Of a stretch of DNA of 64,000 bases, positions 56,865 through 64,000 are shown piece after piece. How positions within the stretch are numbered: position 1 is the stretch's first letter; each line of letters opens with the position of its first letter. The position numbers and the translations under genes were made by a program. The DNA is taken from the NCBI GenBank assembly GCA_007693955.1, contig RECR01000037.1, positions 1 to 64,000 of the forward strand, written 5' to 3'. Source of the DNA: Gloeocapsa sp. DLM2.Bin57. GTDB taxonomy: Bacteria; Cyanobacteriota; Cyanobacteriia; Cyanobacteriales; Gloeocapsaceae. Below the pieces are notes generated by a model. It did no database searches. It was not told the origin of the DNA and saw nothing but the letters and a program-made list of their open reading frames with translations.

Positions 56865-57794
56865 TCAATCAATACCCAACAAGCTTAAGAGTAGGGCTTT
56901 TTGAGCGTGCATACGGTTTTCTGCTTGTTGCCAAACTCGGGATTGTTGACCTTCTAATACCCCTGTGGTAATTTCTTCTTCACGATGGGCGGGGAGACAA
57001 TGTAGTACTATCGCTTCTGAGTCTGCTTGACTTAAAAGGGTTTCGTTGACCTGGTAAGGACTAAAAATAGGTATTCTCGCTTGAGCGTCTGCTTCTTGTC
57101 CCATACTCGCCCACACATCAGTATAGATTACGTGAGCACCTTTCACTGCTATCTCGGGATCTTCGGTGATGGTAATTTCTGTCCCACTTTGTTTGAGATT
57201 TTCTGCTTGTGCGACTAGATTAGGATCGGGTAAATGGGTTTTAGGGGTAGCTAGACGTACATTCAGACCAACGATCGCTCCTGCTAATAATAAGGAGTGG
57301 GCAACGTTGTTACCATCACCAAAATAACTCAGGGTTAAACCCTTATAACTGCCAAAACATTCTTGTATAGTTAATAAATCAGCGAGTATTTGACAGGGAT
57401 GTTCTAAATCACTGAGAGCATTAATTATAGGAATATTGGCATAATTAGCGAAGGTTTCCAAGTCTTCTTGGTTAAAGGTACGAACTGCGAGTATATCGAG
57501 ATAGCGATCTAAGACTCTAGCGGTATCTGCTATGGGTTCTCCTCTACCTACTTGAGTTACACTAGGGTTAAGGTCAATTACTTGTCCACCAAGTTGATAC
57601 ATAGCTACGCTAAAGGAAACGCGGGTACGGGTAGAAGCTTTATAGAAGAGTAACCCTAGAACTTTTTGACATTGTGGTTTGATGCTTCCGTCTTTGAGTT
57701 GGGTAGCTAGGGTTAGTAGTTGTTCTATTTCTTGATTAGTTAAATCAGCGATACTCAGTAAGTCTCTACCCCGAAAGTTATCTATTGTTTCCAT
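56865..57794 (-). CDS. argF: Ornithine carbamoyltransferase
   Basis: ArgF makes citrulline from ornithine and carbamoyl phosphate in arginine synthesis. The 309 residues contain the carbamoyl-phosphate motif ASTRTRVSF, LEHPCQILADLLT, YFGDGNNVAHS and the end motif HCLPAHREEEI. Length and motifs are normal. It stands alone, facing the TreT-like gene. Confidence 0.95.
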   Translation of the reverse strand: METIDNFRGRDLLSIADLTNQEIEQLLTLATQLKDGSIKPQCQKVLGLLFYKASTRTRVSFSVAMYQLGGQVIDLNPSVTQVGRGEPIADTARVLDRYLDILAVRTFNQEDLETFANYANIPIINALSDLEHPCQILADLLTIQECFGSYKGLTLSYFGDGNNVAHSLLLAGAIVGLNVRLATPKTHLPDPNLVAQAENLKQSGTEITITEDPEIAVKGAHVIYTDVWASMGQEADAQARIPIFSPYQVNETLLSQADSEAIVLHCLPAHREEEITTGVLEGQQSRVWQQAENRMHAQKALLLSLLGID

Positions 57795-57841
57795 ATTTTT
57801 ATCTCGATTAGGCTAAATAATGCTTAATTTTAGCATCTAGA

Positions 57842-59035
57842 TTACTTTCTACCTGGTGTCCATTTTAAACCCCAATTAAAGGCTCGATCCATTTCAGGAT
57901 GACCTGAAAAATATTGCACGACTTTCTGAACACTAAAAGTGTTACCCACGTTTTCTAATAAGGCGATCGCGCACATACTGATATTATTACGATGTTCGTC
58001 AAGATTAACGATAATCTCGGGATTACCTGGTTGTTTGAGAGTAAAAACTCCATCGGCTTGAGACCAATTAGCGATACCTTCATAGATGAAAGCATAAATC
58101 AAGATACGTTTAATTTGGGCTATTTTTTCCCCATTAATCCGTAGGTTTTCTCCTTCTGACCATGAGCCTGTGCGATCGTCTCCACAATGTAAAATATAGG
58201 GAGGTTGATCAAAGTCTCCAAAACAATTACCTAAAGCTTGAATTGCTCCTTTTTCCCCTGTAGTTAGTTCGTACAAGCAACCTAAATCCAGGTCAATTCC
58301 TGTTTCATTGTTACCTGTACTAAACATTTTGCTCAGCAAACCTCCTTGCGGTTGTGAGGTAACTTTGGTTTGATGCCAATTAAGGTTAATTAACAATTCT
58401 CCCAAACTACCGCCTACTTTAGGTTTAAGTTGGACTGAGTCTCCTTTTTTGTTGAGGACTATTTTGGAAGAGAGTTTGAGGGTATTTGCACCGGGTATTT
58501 GATTCTGAAAACTATTTAAATCTAAGACCTGGTTTTCATTAATTAGTTTTGCACCCATAAAACCTGTATTATCAATCTTAGCGATTATAGCTACTGTACC
58601 TGGGGTAGTTGAGTCTAGGGGGACTGCTACTGATTCACCGCGATCGTCCACTAGTAAGACATGGGCATCGTATTCAGCGAAGGAATGGGGACGATTGGCG
58701 ACCGCGTCGGTAAAATTGACGGCACAGATATATACTTGAGCCATGTCATCTAGTTTACTGATGCGGATAATTTCTTGGTTTTCTCCCGCTTGTGCACCTA
58801 CTCCTGAGTCTTCGCTAAGTTGGATATAGGGGAAACTATTCAGACTCCCCATATTTCCTCCTGCGTAGTTACTAGAAAAAACTGCACCTTGTTTACCGTC
58901 TTTGGTTTGGTAAAAAGCCATTAAGTCTAAATCTATTGCAGCTGTCCATTTTAGAGAGACTACTAGTTGTTTGACGGATAAGTAGGCTTCTTCTCCCTTT
59001 TTTTTAAGGGTTACTTTTGCTTTAAGTTCTGCCAT
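57842..59035 (-). CDS. Tandem TerD-domain protein
   Basis: The 397 residues are two TerD-like domains (about 1-180 and 190-397). The first contains WTAAIDLDLMAFYQTKDG, the second GIDLDLGCLYELTTGEKG; the DLDL pattern is the calcium-binding part in known TerD proteins. TerD proteins accompany tellurite resistance and stress functions. The single-domain TerD gene lies directly upstream, eight bases away, and is its close relative. No TerC or TerA gene is seen nearby. Confidence 0.87.
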   Translation of the reverse strand: MAELKAKVTLKKKGEEAYLSVKQLVVSLKWTAAIDLDLMAFYQTKDGKQGAVFSSNYAGGNMGSLNSFPYIQLSEDSGVGAQAGENQEIIRISKLDDMAQVYICAVNFTDAVANRPHSFAEYDAHVLLVDDRGESVAVPLDSTTPGTVAIIAKIDNTGFMGAKLINENQVLDLNSFQNQIPGANTLKLSSKIVLNKKGDSVQLKPKVGGSLGELLINLNWHQTKVTSQPQGGLLSKMFSTGNNETGIDLDLGCLYELTTGEKGAIQALGNCFGDFDQPPYILHCGDDRTGSWSEGENLRINGEKIAQIKRILIYAFIYEGIANWSQADGVFTLKQPGNPEIIVNLDEHRNNISMCAIALLENVGNTFSVQKVVQYFSGHPEMDRAFNWGLKWTPGRK

Positions 59036-59043
59036 AATAATTT

Positions 59044-59610
59044 TTAACCTACAATTACGTGTGAACCTGGTATAGTCGCGGCAAAAGTATCTAGACTAAT
59101 TATTCTGTTTTCGTTGCTTAATTTTGCCCCAATGGGACTGGTATTGTCTATTTTAGCGATTACTGCTACGTGACCTGGTTCGTCTGAATTGAGGGGAATC
59201 GCTATACTATCGCCTTTTTCATCAATAACGATTACTCCTCCGTCGTATTGACTAAAGGATGACTCTTTTTTTTCTATAGCGTCGGTATAGTTAATGGTGC
59301 AAATATAAACAGTGGCGAGATCATCAAGACGACTAATTCTGATTACTTCTTCGTTATCTCCTCCTTGGGCCCCTACTCCTTCGTCTCCACTAAGCTGCAT
59401 ATAGGGAAATTCGTTTAAGTTACCTAAAGTGCCCCCAGGGTAATTGTCAGAAATTACTCCACCTGTGCGACCATCTTTAGCTTCATAAAAAGCCATTAAG
59501 TCTAAATCTACACTAGCTGTCCAGGTTAATTTAACTAGTAATTGTTTAATGGAGATAAAGGCTTGTTCCCCTTTTTGGTCTAGAGTAATTTTAGCTTTTA
59601 GTTCTACCAT
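59044..59610 (-). CDS. TerD-family protein
   Basis: The 188 residues form one TerD domain with SVDLDLMAFYEAKDG and the acidic stretch LSGDEGVGAQGGDNEEVIRISRLDD. It is much like the N-terminal domain of the next gene (SEDSGVGAQAGENQEIIRISKLDD), so the pair arose by duplication. Both probably form one transcription unit. Calcium binding is inferred from the family. Confidence 0.88.
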   Translation of the reverse strand: MVELKAKITLDQKGEQAFISIKQLLVKLTWTASVDLDLMAFYEAKDGRTGGVISDNYPGGTLGNLNEFPYMQLSGDEGVGAQGGDNEEVIRISRLDDLATVYICTINYTDAIEKKESSFSQYDGGVIVIDEKGDSIAIPLNSDEPGHVAVIAKIDNTSPIGAKLSNENRIISLDTFAATIPGSHVIVG

Positions 59611-59706
59611 TTTTAGATCCTTATCTAATAATTCTGTTATTCTTAGTTTAGCTCATTTTTTGCTTTCATATTTTTATGTAAACAAAAGTAAAAAAAATAT
59701 TAATTT

Positions 59707-60252
59707 TTAAGAGCTAATCATTCTCGTTACTTTAATCTCAAGATTGGGGAAAGCGATCGGGGAAATTGTTCCTTCAGTAACCCTATACTGGTTTTTATAA
59801 TCATCTTCTGAAGGTTCTCTAAACACAATGACTATTTTTGTAATTAAATTAATTAGCCAATATTCCTTAATACCTGCATTAGCATAGATTTTTTTCTTTC
59901 TCCCTAAATCTTGTTCAAGAGTAGTATTAGCTATTTCTATTAACCAGTAAATATCCTCGGGGTAGGGATGTCGAGTCAAATAATTGCTATTAGGAAGACG
60001 AACTATACTTAGGTCAGGTTCAGGTTCAGAGTAATTAAGTGTAATTGTCTGAGCTTCAAAAACTTTGGCTTGACCCCGTAATAATTCTCGCAAATATTCC
60101 GCTATTTGATCGTTAATAAACCGATGTAATGGGCTTTCAGGACTCATTTCCCTTATTTCCCCTTCTAGTAATTCTACTCGCCGATTGTTGAAAATTCCAC
60201 TGTCTATCATCAGGTGATAATCTTGAATCGACCATTTACTTAGATCTTGCAT
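59707..60252 (-). CDS. Uma2-family (DUF820) nuclease-fold protein
   Basis: The 181 residues from ATG 60252 (MQDLSKWSIQDYHLMIDSG) match the Uma2/DUF820 family, a PD-(D/E)XK nuclease-like fold very common in cyanobacteria. The motifs are RRVELLEGEIREMSPES, SEPEPDLSIV (the Asp), YWLIEIANTTLEQD (the Glu) and KKKIYANAGIKEYW. Biological role unknown. Confidence 0.85.
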   Translation of the reverse strand: MQDLSKWSIQDYHLMIDSGIFNNRRVELLEGEIREMSPESPLHRFINDQIAEYLRELLRGQAKVFEAQTITLNYSEPEPDLSIVRLPNSNYLTRHPYPEDIYWLIEIANTTLEQDLGRKKKIYANAGIKEYWLINLITKIVIVFREPSEDDYKNQYRVTEGTISPIAFPNLEIKVTRMISS

Positions 60253-60346
60253 CTTTATCACAAGTTACTGGTTAAGGTAGGGTGTGGGGGATTTTTTCAG
60301 TATTTATACTTCTATAGCGATCGCCCTGAGCAACCGCTATTAAATA

Positions 60347-60724
60347 CTATTTAAGTATTTCACTTGGTTCTTGATCACCGAAACGAATAATGTCATCATC
60401 ACCAAGATATTCACCATTTTGTACCTCAATCATCACCACGGGAATTACTCCAGGATTTTCCACCCGATGGGGTGTATTCATGGGAACATAGGTAGATTGT
60501 TTTTGCATTAATAAGGTTTCTTGCTGGTTACAAATAACTTTAGCTGTACCCGCTACAACAATCCAATGTTCACTACGATGATAGTGCATTTGAGTACTAA
60601 TGTGGTGACCAGGGTTAATAACAATACGATTAATCCGATAATTTGGTCCTTCTTCTAACAGAGTGACTGTTCCCCAAGGAGGAGTTCTCGTCGGGTTTTC
60701 TGGGGTTTCGGTTAACTCACTCAT
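60347..60724 (-). CDS. Cupin, mannose-6-phosphate isomerase type II-like
   Basis: The 125 residues form one cupin barrel: PWGTVTLLEEGPNYRINRIVI, then HYHRSEHWIVVAGTAKV with metal ligands, and MNTPHRVENPG. It resembles the C-terminal isomerase domain of GDP-mannose pyrophosphorylase/phosphomannose isomerase proteins, but here alone without the pyrophosphorylase. It may act in mannose metabolism or be a general sugar isomerase; the sequence does not decide. Confidence 0.82.
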   Translation of the reverse strand: MSELTETPENPTRTPPWGTVTLLEEGPNYRINRIVINPGHHISTQMHYHRSEHWIVVAGTAKVICNQQETLLMQKQSTYVPMNTPHRVENPGVIPVVMIEVQNGEYLGDDDIIRFGDQEPSEILK

Positions 60725-60759
60725 AGAGATTCTCTCAACTAGATTTAATTCAATTCTAA

Positions 60760-61140
60760 CTAAAGTTTTTCATGATTATAAGTATAAAATTGTTGCAAAA
60801 ATCCTACTGTTTGAAAACGATAGCTAGGTAAAGGATCAAAAAGCGAGATATTAGTTTCATAGATACTAAAGAGGAAAAAATTACTTCTTTCGGTTTTAGT
60901 AGCGATAAATTCGTCTAGTTGAGGACGAGCTATATCTACTAAAGATTTGCATTGTGTTACTAAAAAGTCTCCCCCTTGACCATTGGCTTTTTGACAAAAA
61001 TCTTGTTTCAGATAAGTACTTAAGCTAGTAGCTGCATAATCTTCATAGTTTTTTTGTCCAGGATTGGTCACTAGTAACAATCCCCCTAAGATTCCTAGAG
61101 TAATCACACCACCTTTAAAAATTAATTGTGAACCTTGCAT
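60760..61140 (-). CDS. DUF4359 protein
   Basis: The 126 residues have an N-terminal membrane segment (FKGGVITLGILGGLLLV) and a conserved body with NPGQKNYEDYAA, two cysteines (DFCQK and TQCKS) and FSIYETNIS. This fits DUF4359, without known function. The body is probably outside the cytoplasm, and the cysteines could form a disulfide. Confidence 0.78.
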   Translation of the reverse strand: MQGSQLIFKGGVITLGILGGLLLVTNPGQKNYEDYAATSLSTYLKQDFCQKANGQGGDFLVTQCKSLVDIARPQLDEFIATKTERSNFFLFSIYETNISLFDPLPSYRFQTVGFLQQFYTYNHEKL

Positions 61141-61175
61141 AATTTTATATTCTGTGCTAATCTAGTTTAATGAAT

Positions 61176-61249
61176 GGCGAGCGTAGCCAAGTGGTTAAGG
61201 CAGTGGATTGTGGTTCCACCATTCGTGGGTTCGATTCCCATCGTTCGCC
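61176..61249 (+). tRNA. tRNA-His (anticodon GTG)
   Basis: The sequence folds into a full cloverleaf: an acceptor stem GCGAGCG/CGTTCGC, TA at 8-9, D stem GCC/GGC, anticodon stem GTGGA/TCCAC with loop TTGTGGT (anticodon at 61210-61212), and T arm GTGGG-TTCGATT-CCCAT. The extra G at 61176 is the histidine-specific G-1, pairing with C73. CCA is not encoded. Confidence 0.95.
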
Positions 61250-61291
61250 CTAAAACCCATATAGATACATTGTAACTTAGATAAACTATCC

Positions 61292-61741
61292 TTAGCGAAC
61301 TAACTCAAGACTGTTGATTTCTCTAATATCAAAGTCAATCTCACAATCATGAGGATCACTAGTAAAATCACAAGTATAAAAAGCTAAACATTTCTGTTGT
61401 TGATTGATTAATCTGAGATTATATTGATATTCTCTAGCGATCGCCCCCATATGATTGACTAAACGATAACGATTGATATAGTCTAAAAGCGTCCAGAGTT
61501 GACGGTTAATAATTAAATCGATCGAGTTATTCTCGGTATTAATTACCCAACCTTGGATTAGTTGACCATTAAAGGGATCAAATTGTTCCCTACCCCACCA
61601 TAGCTTAGCAAAACTATACTCTGTTTCTGTAACTGTGGTAAGAGAAGGTAGAGTACAGATATTTTCTGTAGTTTCTGCTATCACAACTTGATTCGGAAAA
61701 CTAACTATGATAGTGAGTATGAATAATAGTTTTTTGACCAT
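61292..61741 (-). CDS. Exported hypothetical protein
   Basis: The 149 residues from ATG 61741 start with a signal peptide (MVKKLLFILTIIVSFPNQVVIA). The mature part has cysteines in NICTLPS, KCLAFYTC and HDCEIDF, possibly two disulfides, and a central LWTLLDYINRYRLVNHMG. The frame is open further upstream, but that would overlap the aldo/keto reductase. I do not recognise a family. Confidence 0.65.
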   Translation of the reverse strand: MVKKLLFILTIIVSFPNQVVIAETTENICTLPSLTTVTETEYSFAKLWWGREQFDPFNGQLIQGWVINTENNSIDLIINRQLWTLLDYINRYRLVNHMGAIAREYQYNLRLINQQQKCLAFYTCDFTSDPHDCEIDFDIREINSLELVR

Positions 61742-61748
61742 ACTTAAT

Positions 61749-62870
61749 TCAATCTTCCCAGAGACGACGACGATTAGGACCATTTAAACGGTTGTGAGTA
61801 TCTAATAACAGTTTAGGAATATCGAGTTTTTCTGGACAACGAGGGAGACAATCTCCACAACTTGTACAACGATTCCCTTTTTGACCTGGAAACCAGTGAC
61901 CTGCGTTTTCTAACATAGCATAACGATATTGACCGTAGTCTGTCATGTCATAACCAATAGCCAGATTGCGTAACCGCAGAATTTCTGGGATATTAATTGT
62001 TTCTGGACAAGGGAGACATTGATAACATTGAGAACAATAATCTGTAGCTAATTCTTGTCTTAAATGAGTGTCTAGCTTTGCTAATATCTCTTTTTCCCCA
62101 GGAGTAAGAGGATAATCCTGATTAGCGACAGTTAAGGGATTATCTAACTCACTAGGGTTAGCAGGTCCTACACTTAAAGTAGTAATAGCAGGATTACTGA
62201 GTAAGAAGCGATAACTTAATTCTAGGGGGGTAAATGGTTTACAGAGATTAACGAGAGTTGAAGAGGGTTGATAGAGACGTCCTCCTTTATCCCCTGGTGA
62301 AATAATAAATATTCCTAAGTCTTTACTTTTAGCTAGTTCGATGATTGCTTGATTACGTTGCCAAAAATAATAGTAATGTAAATTAACGAATGCAAACAGA
62401 TTGGTATTGATGGTAGCGGTGATTAACTCTACACTTCCATGGGTAGAAAAACCCAAATGTCTAATTTTACCTGCGGCGATCGCCTGTTGAATCGGTTTTA
62501 AACAACCATCCCTAGAAGTTATTAATTCTAGATGTTCTTGAGTATTGACTCCATGAATTGCTAGACAATCTATATAGTCTAACTGCAATCGCTGTAATGA
62601 CTCTGCGATCGCTGTTGCCATTTCTGGGGCAGGAATCGGAGGTATTTTAGTAGTAATGTATATTTTATCTCTAGGTAAAGTTTTCAGAGTTTTACCTAAA
62701 TACTCCTCACTTTTACCATAACCTCTAGCGGTTTCAATGTGGTTAATTCCCTTAGCAATTGCTGCGTTAACGGTTTGTTGGAATTGAGTTTCTGAAGCTA
62801 AACAACGCATTGTTCCCAGGGAAAACACCGATAAAACCAGATTGGTACGTCCAAAACGTCTATATTTCAT
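61749..62870 (-). CDS. Aldo/keto reductase with C-terminal 4Fe-4S motifs
   Basis: The 373 residues begin as an aldo/keto reductase barrel (MKYRRFGRTNLVLSVFSLGTMR, HIETARGYGKSEEYLG with the catalytic Tyr, DYIDCLAIHG). They end with two cysteine clusters, CSQCYQCLPCP and CTSCGDCLPRCP, that would bind two [4Fe-4S] clusters. Such proteins may pass electrons between ferredoxin-like centres and NADPH-dependent reduction. Substrate unknown. Confidence 0.87.
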   Translation of the reverse strand: MKYRRFGRTNLVLSVFSLGTMRCLASETQFQQTVNAAIAKGINHIETARGYGKSEEYLGKTLKTLPRDKIYITTKIPPIPAPEMATAIAESLQRLQLDYIDCLAIHGVNTQEHLELITSRDGCLKPIQQAIAAGKIRHLGFSTHGSVELITATINTNLFAFVNLHYYYFWQRNQAIIELAKSKDLGIFIISPGDKGGRLYQPSSTLVNLCKPFTPLELSYRFLLSNPAITTLSVGPANPSELDNPLTVANQDYPLTPGEKEILAKLDTHLRQELATDYCSQCYQCLPCPETINIPEILRLRNLAIGYDMTDYGQYRYAMLENAGHWFPGQKGNRCTSCGDCLPRCPEKLDIPKLLLDTHNRLNGPNRRRLWED

Positions 62871-62874
62871 TTAA

Positions 62875-63381
62875 CTAGCTATCGTTATTTGGTTCAACCC
62901 CCCTATTTTTAATTAAATCTTCGGGACTCAAATTAGAGAGAAACTCTTTAAATGCTTTTCTCTCTTCCTCATCTGCATCTCTATCTACTGGTATAGACGC
63001 ATCAGCGACAACCTCTTCCATTACCCAAATTGGACTATCTGTACGTAAAGCTATGGCGATCGCATCACTGGGACGACAATCGATTTCTTTTTTAACCTCT
63101 CCTTGTTGGAGACAGAGAACCGCGTAAAACGTATTATCTTGTAAAGAATGAATAATAATTTTAGAGAGTTCTAGAGACCAAGCTTCAAAGATATTATTCA
63201 TTAAATCATGAGTCAAGGGACGTGGTGGTTTTTGTCCCTCTAAAGCAGCGATAATCGCCTTAGCTTGTTCTTGTCCTATATATATAGGTAAAGCGCGACG
63301 ATCTAAGCTATCTTTTAATAGTACAATGGGACTACGGGTAACAGCATCTAAGGCAATTCCAGCAACTTTCATCTCAATCAT
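62875..63381 (-). CDS. Bifunctional nuclease-family (DUF151) protein
   Basis: The 168 residues match the BFN/DUF151 family (MIEMKVAGIALDAVTRSPIVLL, YIGQEQAKAIIAALEG, EIDCRPSDAIAIALR) with an acidic tail. The plant relative has both RNase and DNase activity; in bacteria the role is open. It starts five bases upstream of the aldo/keto reductase on the same strand. Its start is 105 bases from ribE on the other strand. Confidence 0.87.
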   Translation of the reverse strand: MIEMKVAGIALDAVTRSPIVLLKDSLDRRALPIYIGQEQAKAIIAALEGQKPPRPLTHDLMNNIFEAWSLELSKIIIHSLQDNTFYAVLCLQQGEVKKEIDCRPSDAIAIALRTDSPIWVMEEVVADASIPVDRDADEEERKAFKEFLSNLSPEDLIKNRGVEPNNDS

Positions 63382-63486
63382 AGTTTACTTTCCCACATTT
63401 ACTAACCTTAGCTGTAGCAAGCAATAGTTTCTTGATTACCTTTAAACTAGTATATTCTAACTATTATATTCTCTCAAAAAATAGCC

Positions 63487-64000
63487 GTGTTTACAGGATT
63501 AGTGGAAAGTTTAGGTCAAATCGTGTTTTTAGACTCGGATCATCTACAAATAACCATAGATAATCATCAAGGAAACATAATCTCTGACCTAGTTTTAGGG
63601 GATAGTGTCGCCGTAGATGGTATTTGTTTAACAGCAGAAAAAATCCTTAGTAATGGTTTTATTGCTAGCGTCTCACCAGAAACTACTAAACGCAGTATTT
63701 TAGGATATAGAGAAAATAGCGCTAAATATAGTAATTTAGAAACTTCTTTACGTGTAGGTGGTAAACTCGGGGGACATTTTGTTACAGGTCATGTGGATGG
63801 TGTAGGTTGTTTAGCAGAGGTTACCAACACATCTAACGCTTGGGAAATGACCTTTACCTCAACCGAGAGTTTACGGGATATGTGGTTAAGTGCGATCGCT
63901 CCTTATTTAGTCAGTAAAGGCAGTATAGCGGTCAATGGTATCAGTTTGACTATAGCCGATTGTGATGCTGATGGCAATTGGTTTACTGTAGCGGTGATTC
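63487..64000 (+). CDS. ribE: Riboflavin synthase (3' end outside window)
   Basis: A GTG start at 63487 gives MFTGLVESLGQIVFLDSD, the standard N-terminus of the riboflavin synthase alpha chain. Conserved motifs are VDGICLTAEK, SPETTKRSIL and LGGHFVTGHVDGVG, the active-site region in the first lumazine-binding repeat. The second repeat begins near 63890 (GSIAVNGISLTIAD). The frame is open to the edge, so about one fifth is missing. It makes riboflavin from two 6,7-dimethyl-8-ribityllumazine molecules. Confidence 0.94.
   Translation, partial: MFTGLVESLGQIVFLDSDHLQITIDNHQGNIISDLVLGDSVAVDGICLTAEKILSNGFIASVSPETTKRSILGYRENSAKYSNLETSLRVGGKLGGHFVTGHVDGVGCLAEVTNTSNAWEMTFTSTESLRDMWLSAIAPYLVSKGSIAVNGISLTIADCDADGNWFTVAVI

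Overview
The window comes from a cyanobacterial chromosome. It carries genes confined to or typical of oxygenic phototrophs: psbA (photosystem II D1), chlM (chlorophyll synthesis), a sufR-sufBCDS cluster with SufR operators, PSRP-3/Ycf65, and DUF3172, DUF2949 and DUF4359 proteins. The sequence is A+T-rich by eye and dotted with the HIP1 octamer GCGATCGC, which points to a chroococcalean-type unicellular cyanobacterium. I cannot name the species from sequence alone. Both edge genes are cut: a propeller-transglutaminase protein at the left and riboflavin synthase at the right.

Layout. 1-8.4 kb: transglutaminase, esterase, amidase, sodium/solute symporter, hydrolase, a small zinc-ribbon protein and cofH. 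8.3-9.9 kb: a scarred junction where the divergent cofH/mutS2 start region exists twice, once on each side of a broken recombination-promoting-nuclease-like gene. 9.7-15 kb: mutS2, a GT61 glycosyltransferase, UDP-galactopyranose mutase and a DUF3172 protein. 15-21.6 kb: sufR diverging from sufBCDS, with a class IV PLP enzyme coupled to sufS. 21.6-28.7 kb: a stand-alone atpC, PSRP-3, a glycosyltransferase, a HAD phosphatase coupled to a PspA-like protein, pyruvate kinase, an oxidoreductase and a psbA encoding the low-oxygen D1' form. 28.8-38.2 kb: a J-domain protein overlapping a 1215-residue membrane protein, nrdA, a MoaD-like carrier with threonine synthase, and a YhaV-type toxin-antitoxin pair whose toxin is frameshifted.

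38.3-50.6 kb: two alpha/beta hydrolases, a YyaL-type thioredoxin-fold protein, an ABC exporter, hisG, a response regulator, a TerB/Mo-nitro_C protein, a lumenal or periplasmic peroxiredoxin, chlM, panB, a BrnTA-like pair, a rhomboid protease and a decayed cytochrome P450. 50.6-64 kb: a TPR protein, dnaX, an EamA transporter, a DUF5752/TreT-like pair, argF, two TerD proteins, a Uma2 protein, a cupin, tRNA-His(GTG), an aldo/keto reductase with iron-sulfur motifs, a bifunctional nuclease and ribE.

The most unusual object is dnaX (51846-53909). A complete RNase HI domain with all catalytic residues sits in frame in the linker between the clamp-loader core and the C-terminal tau region. This would attach an RNA-primer-removing nuclease to the replisome. 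Also notable are the duplicated cofH/mutS2 junction around the nuclease-like gene and several genes caught in decay: an in-frame TGA, a 4-base duplication and an internal deletion.
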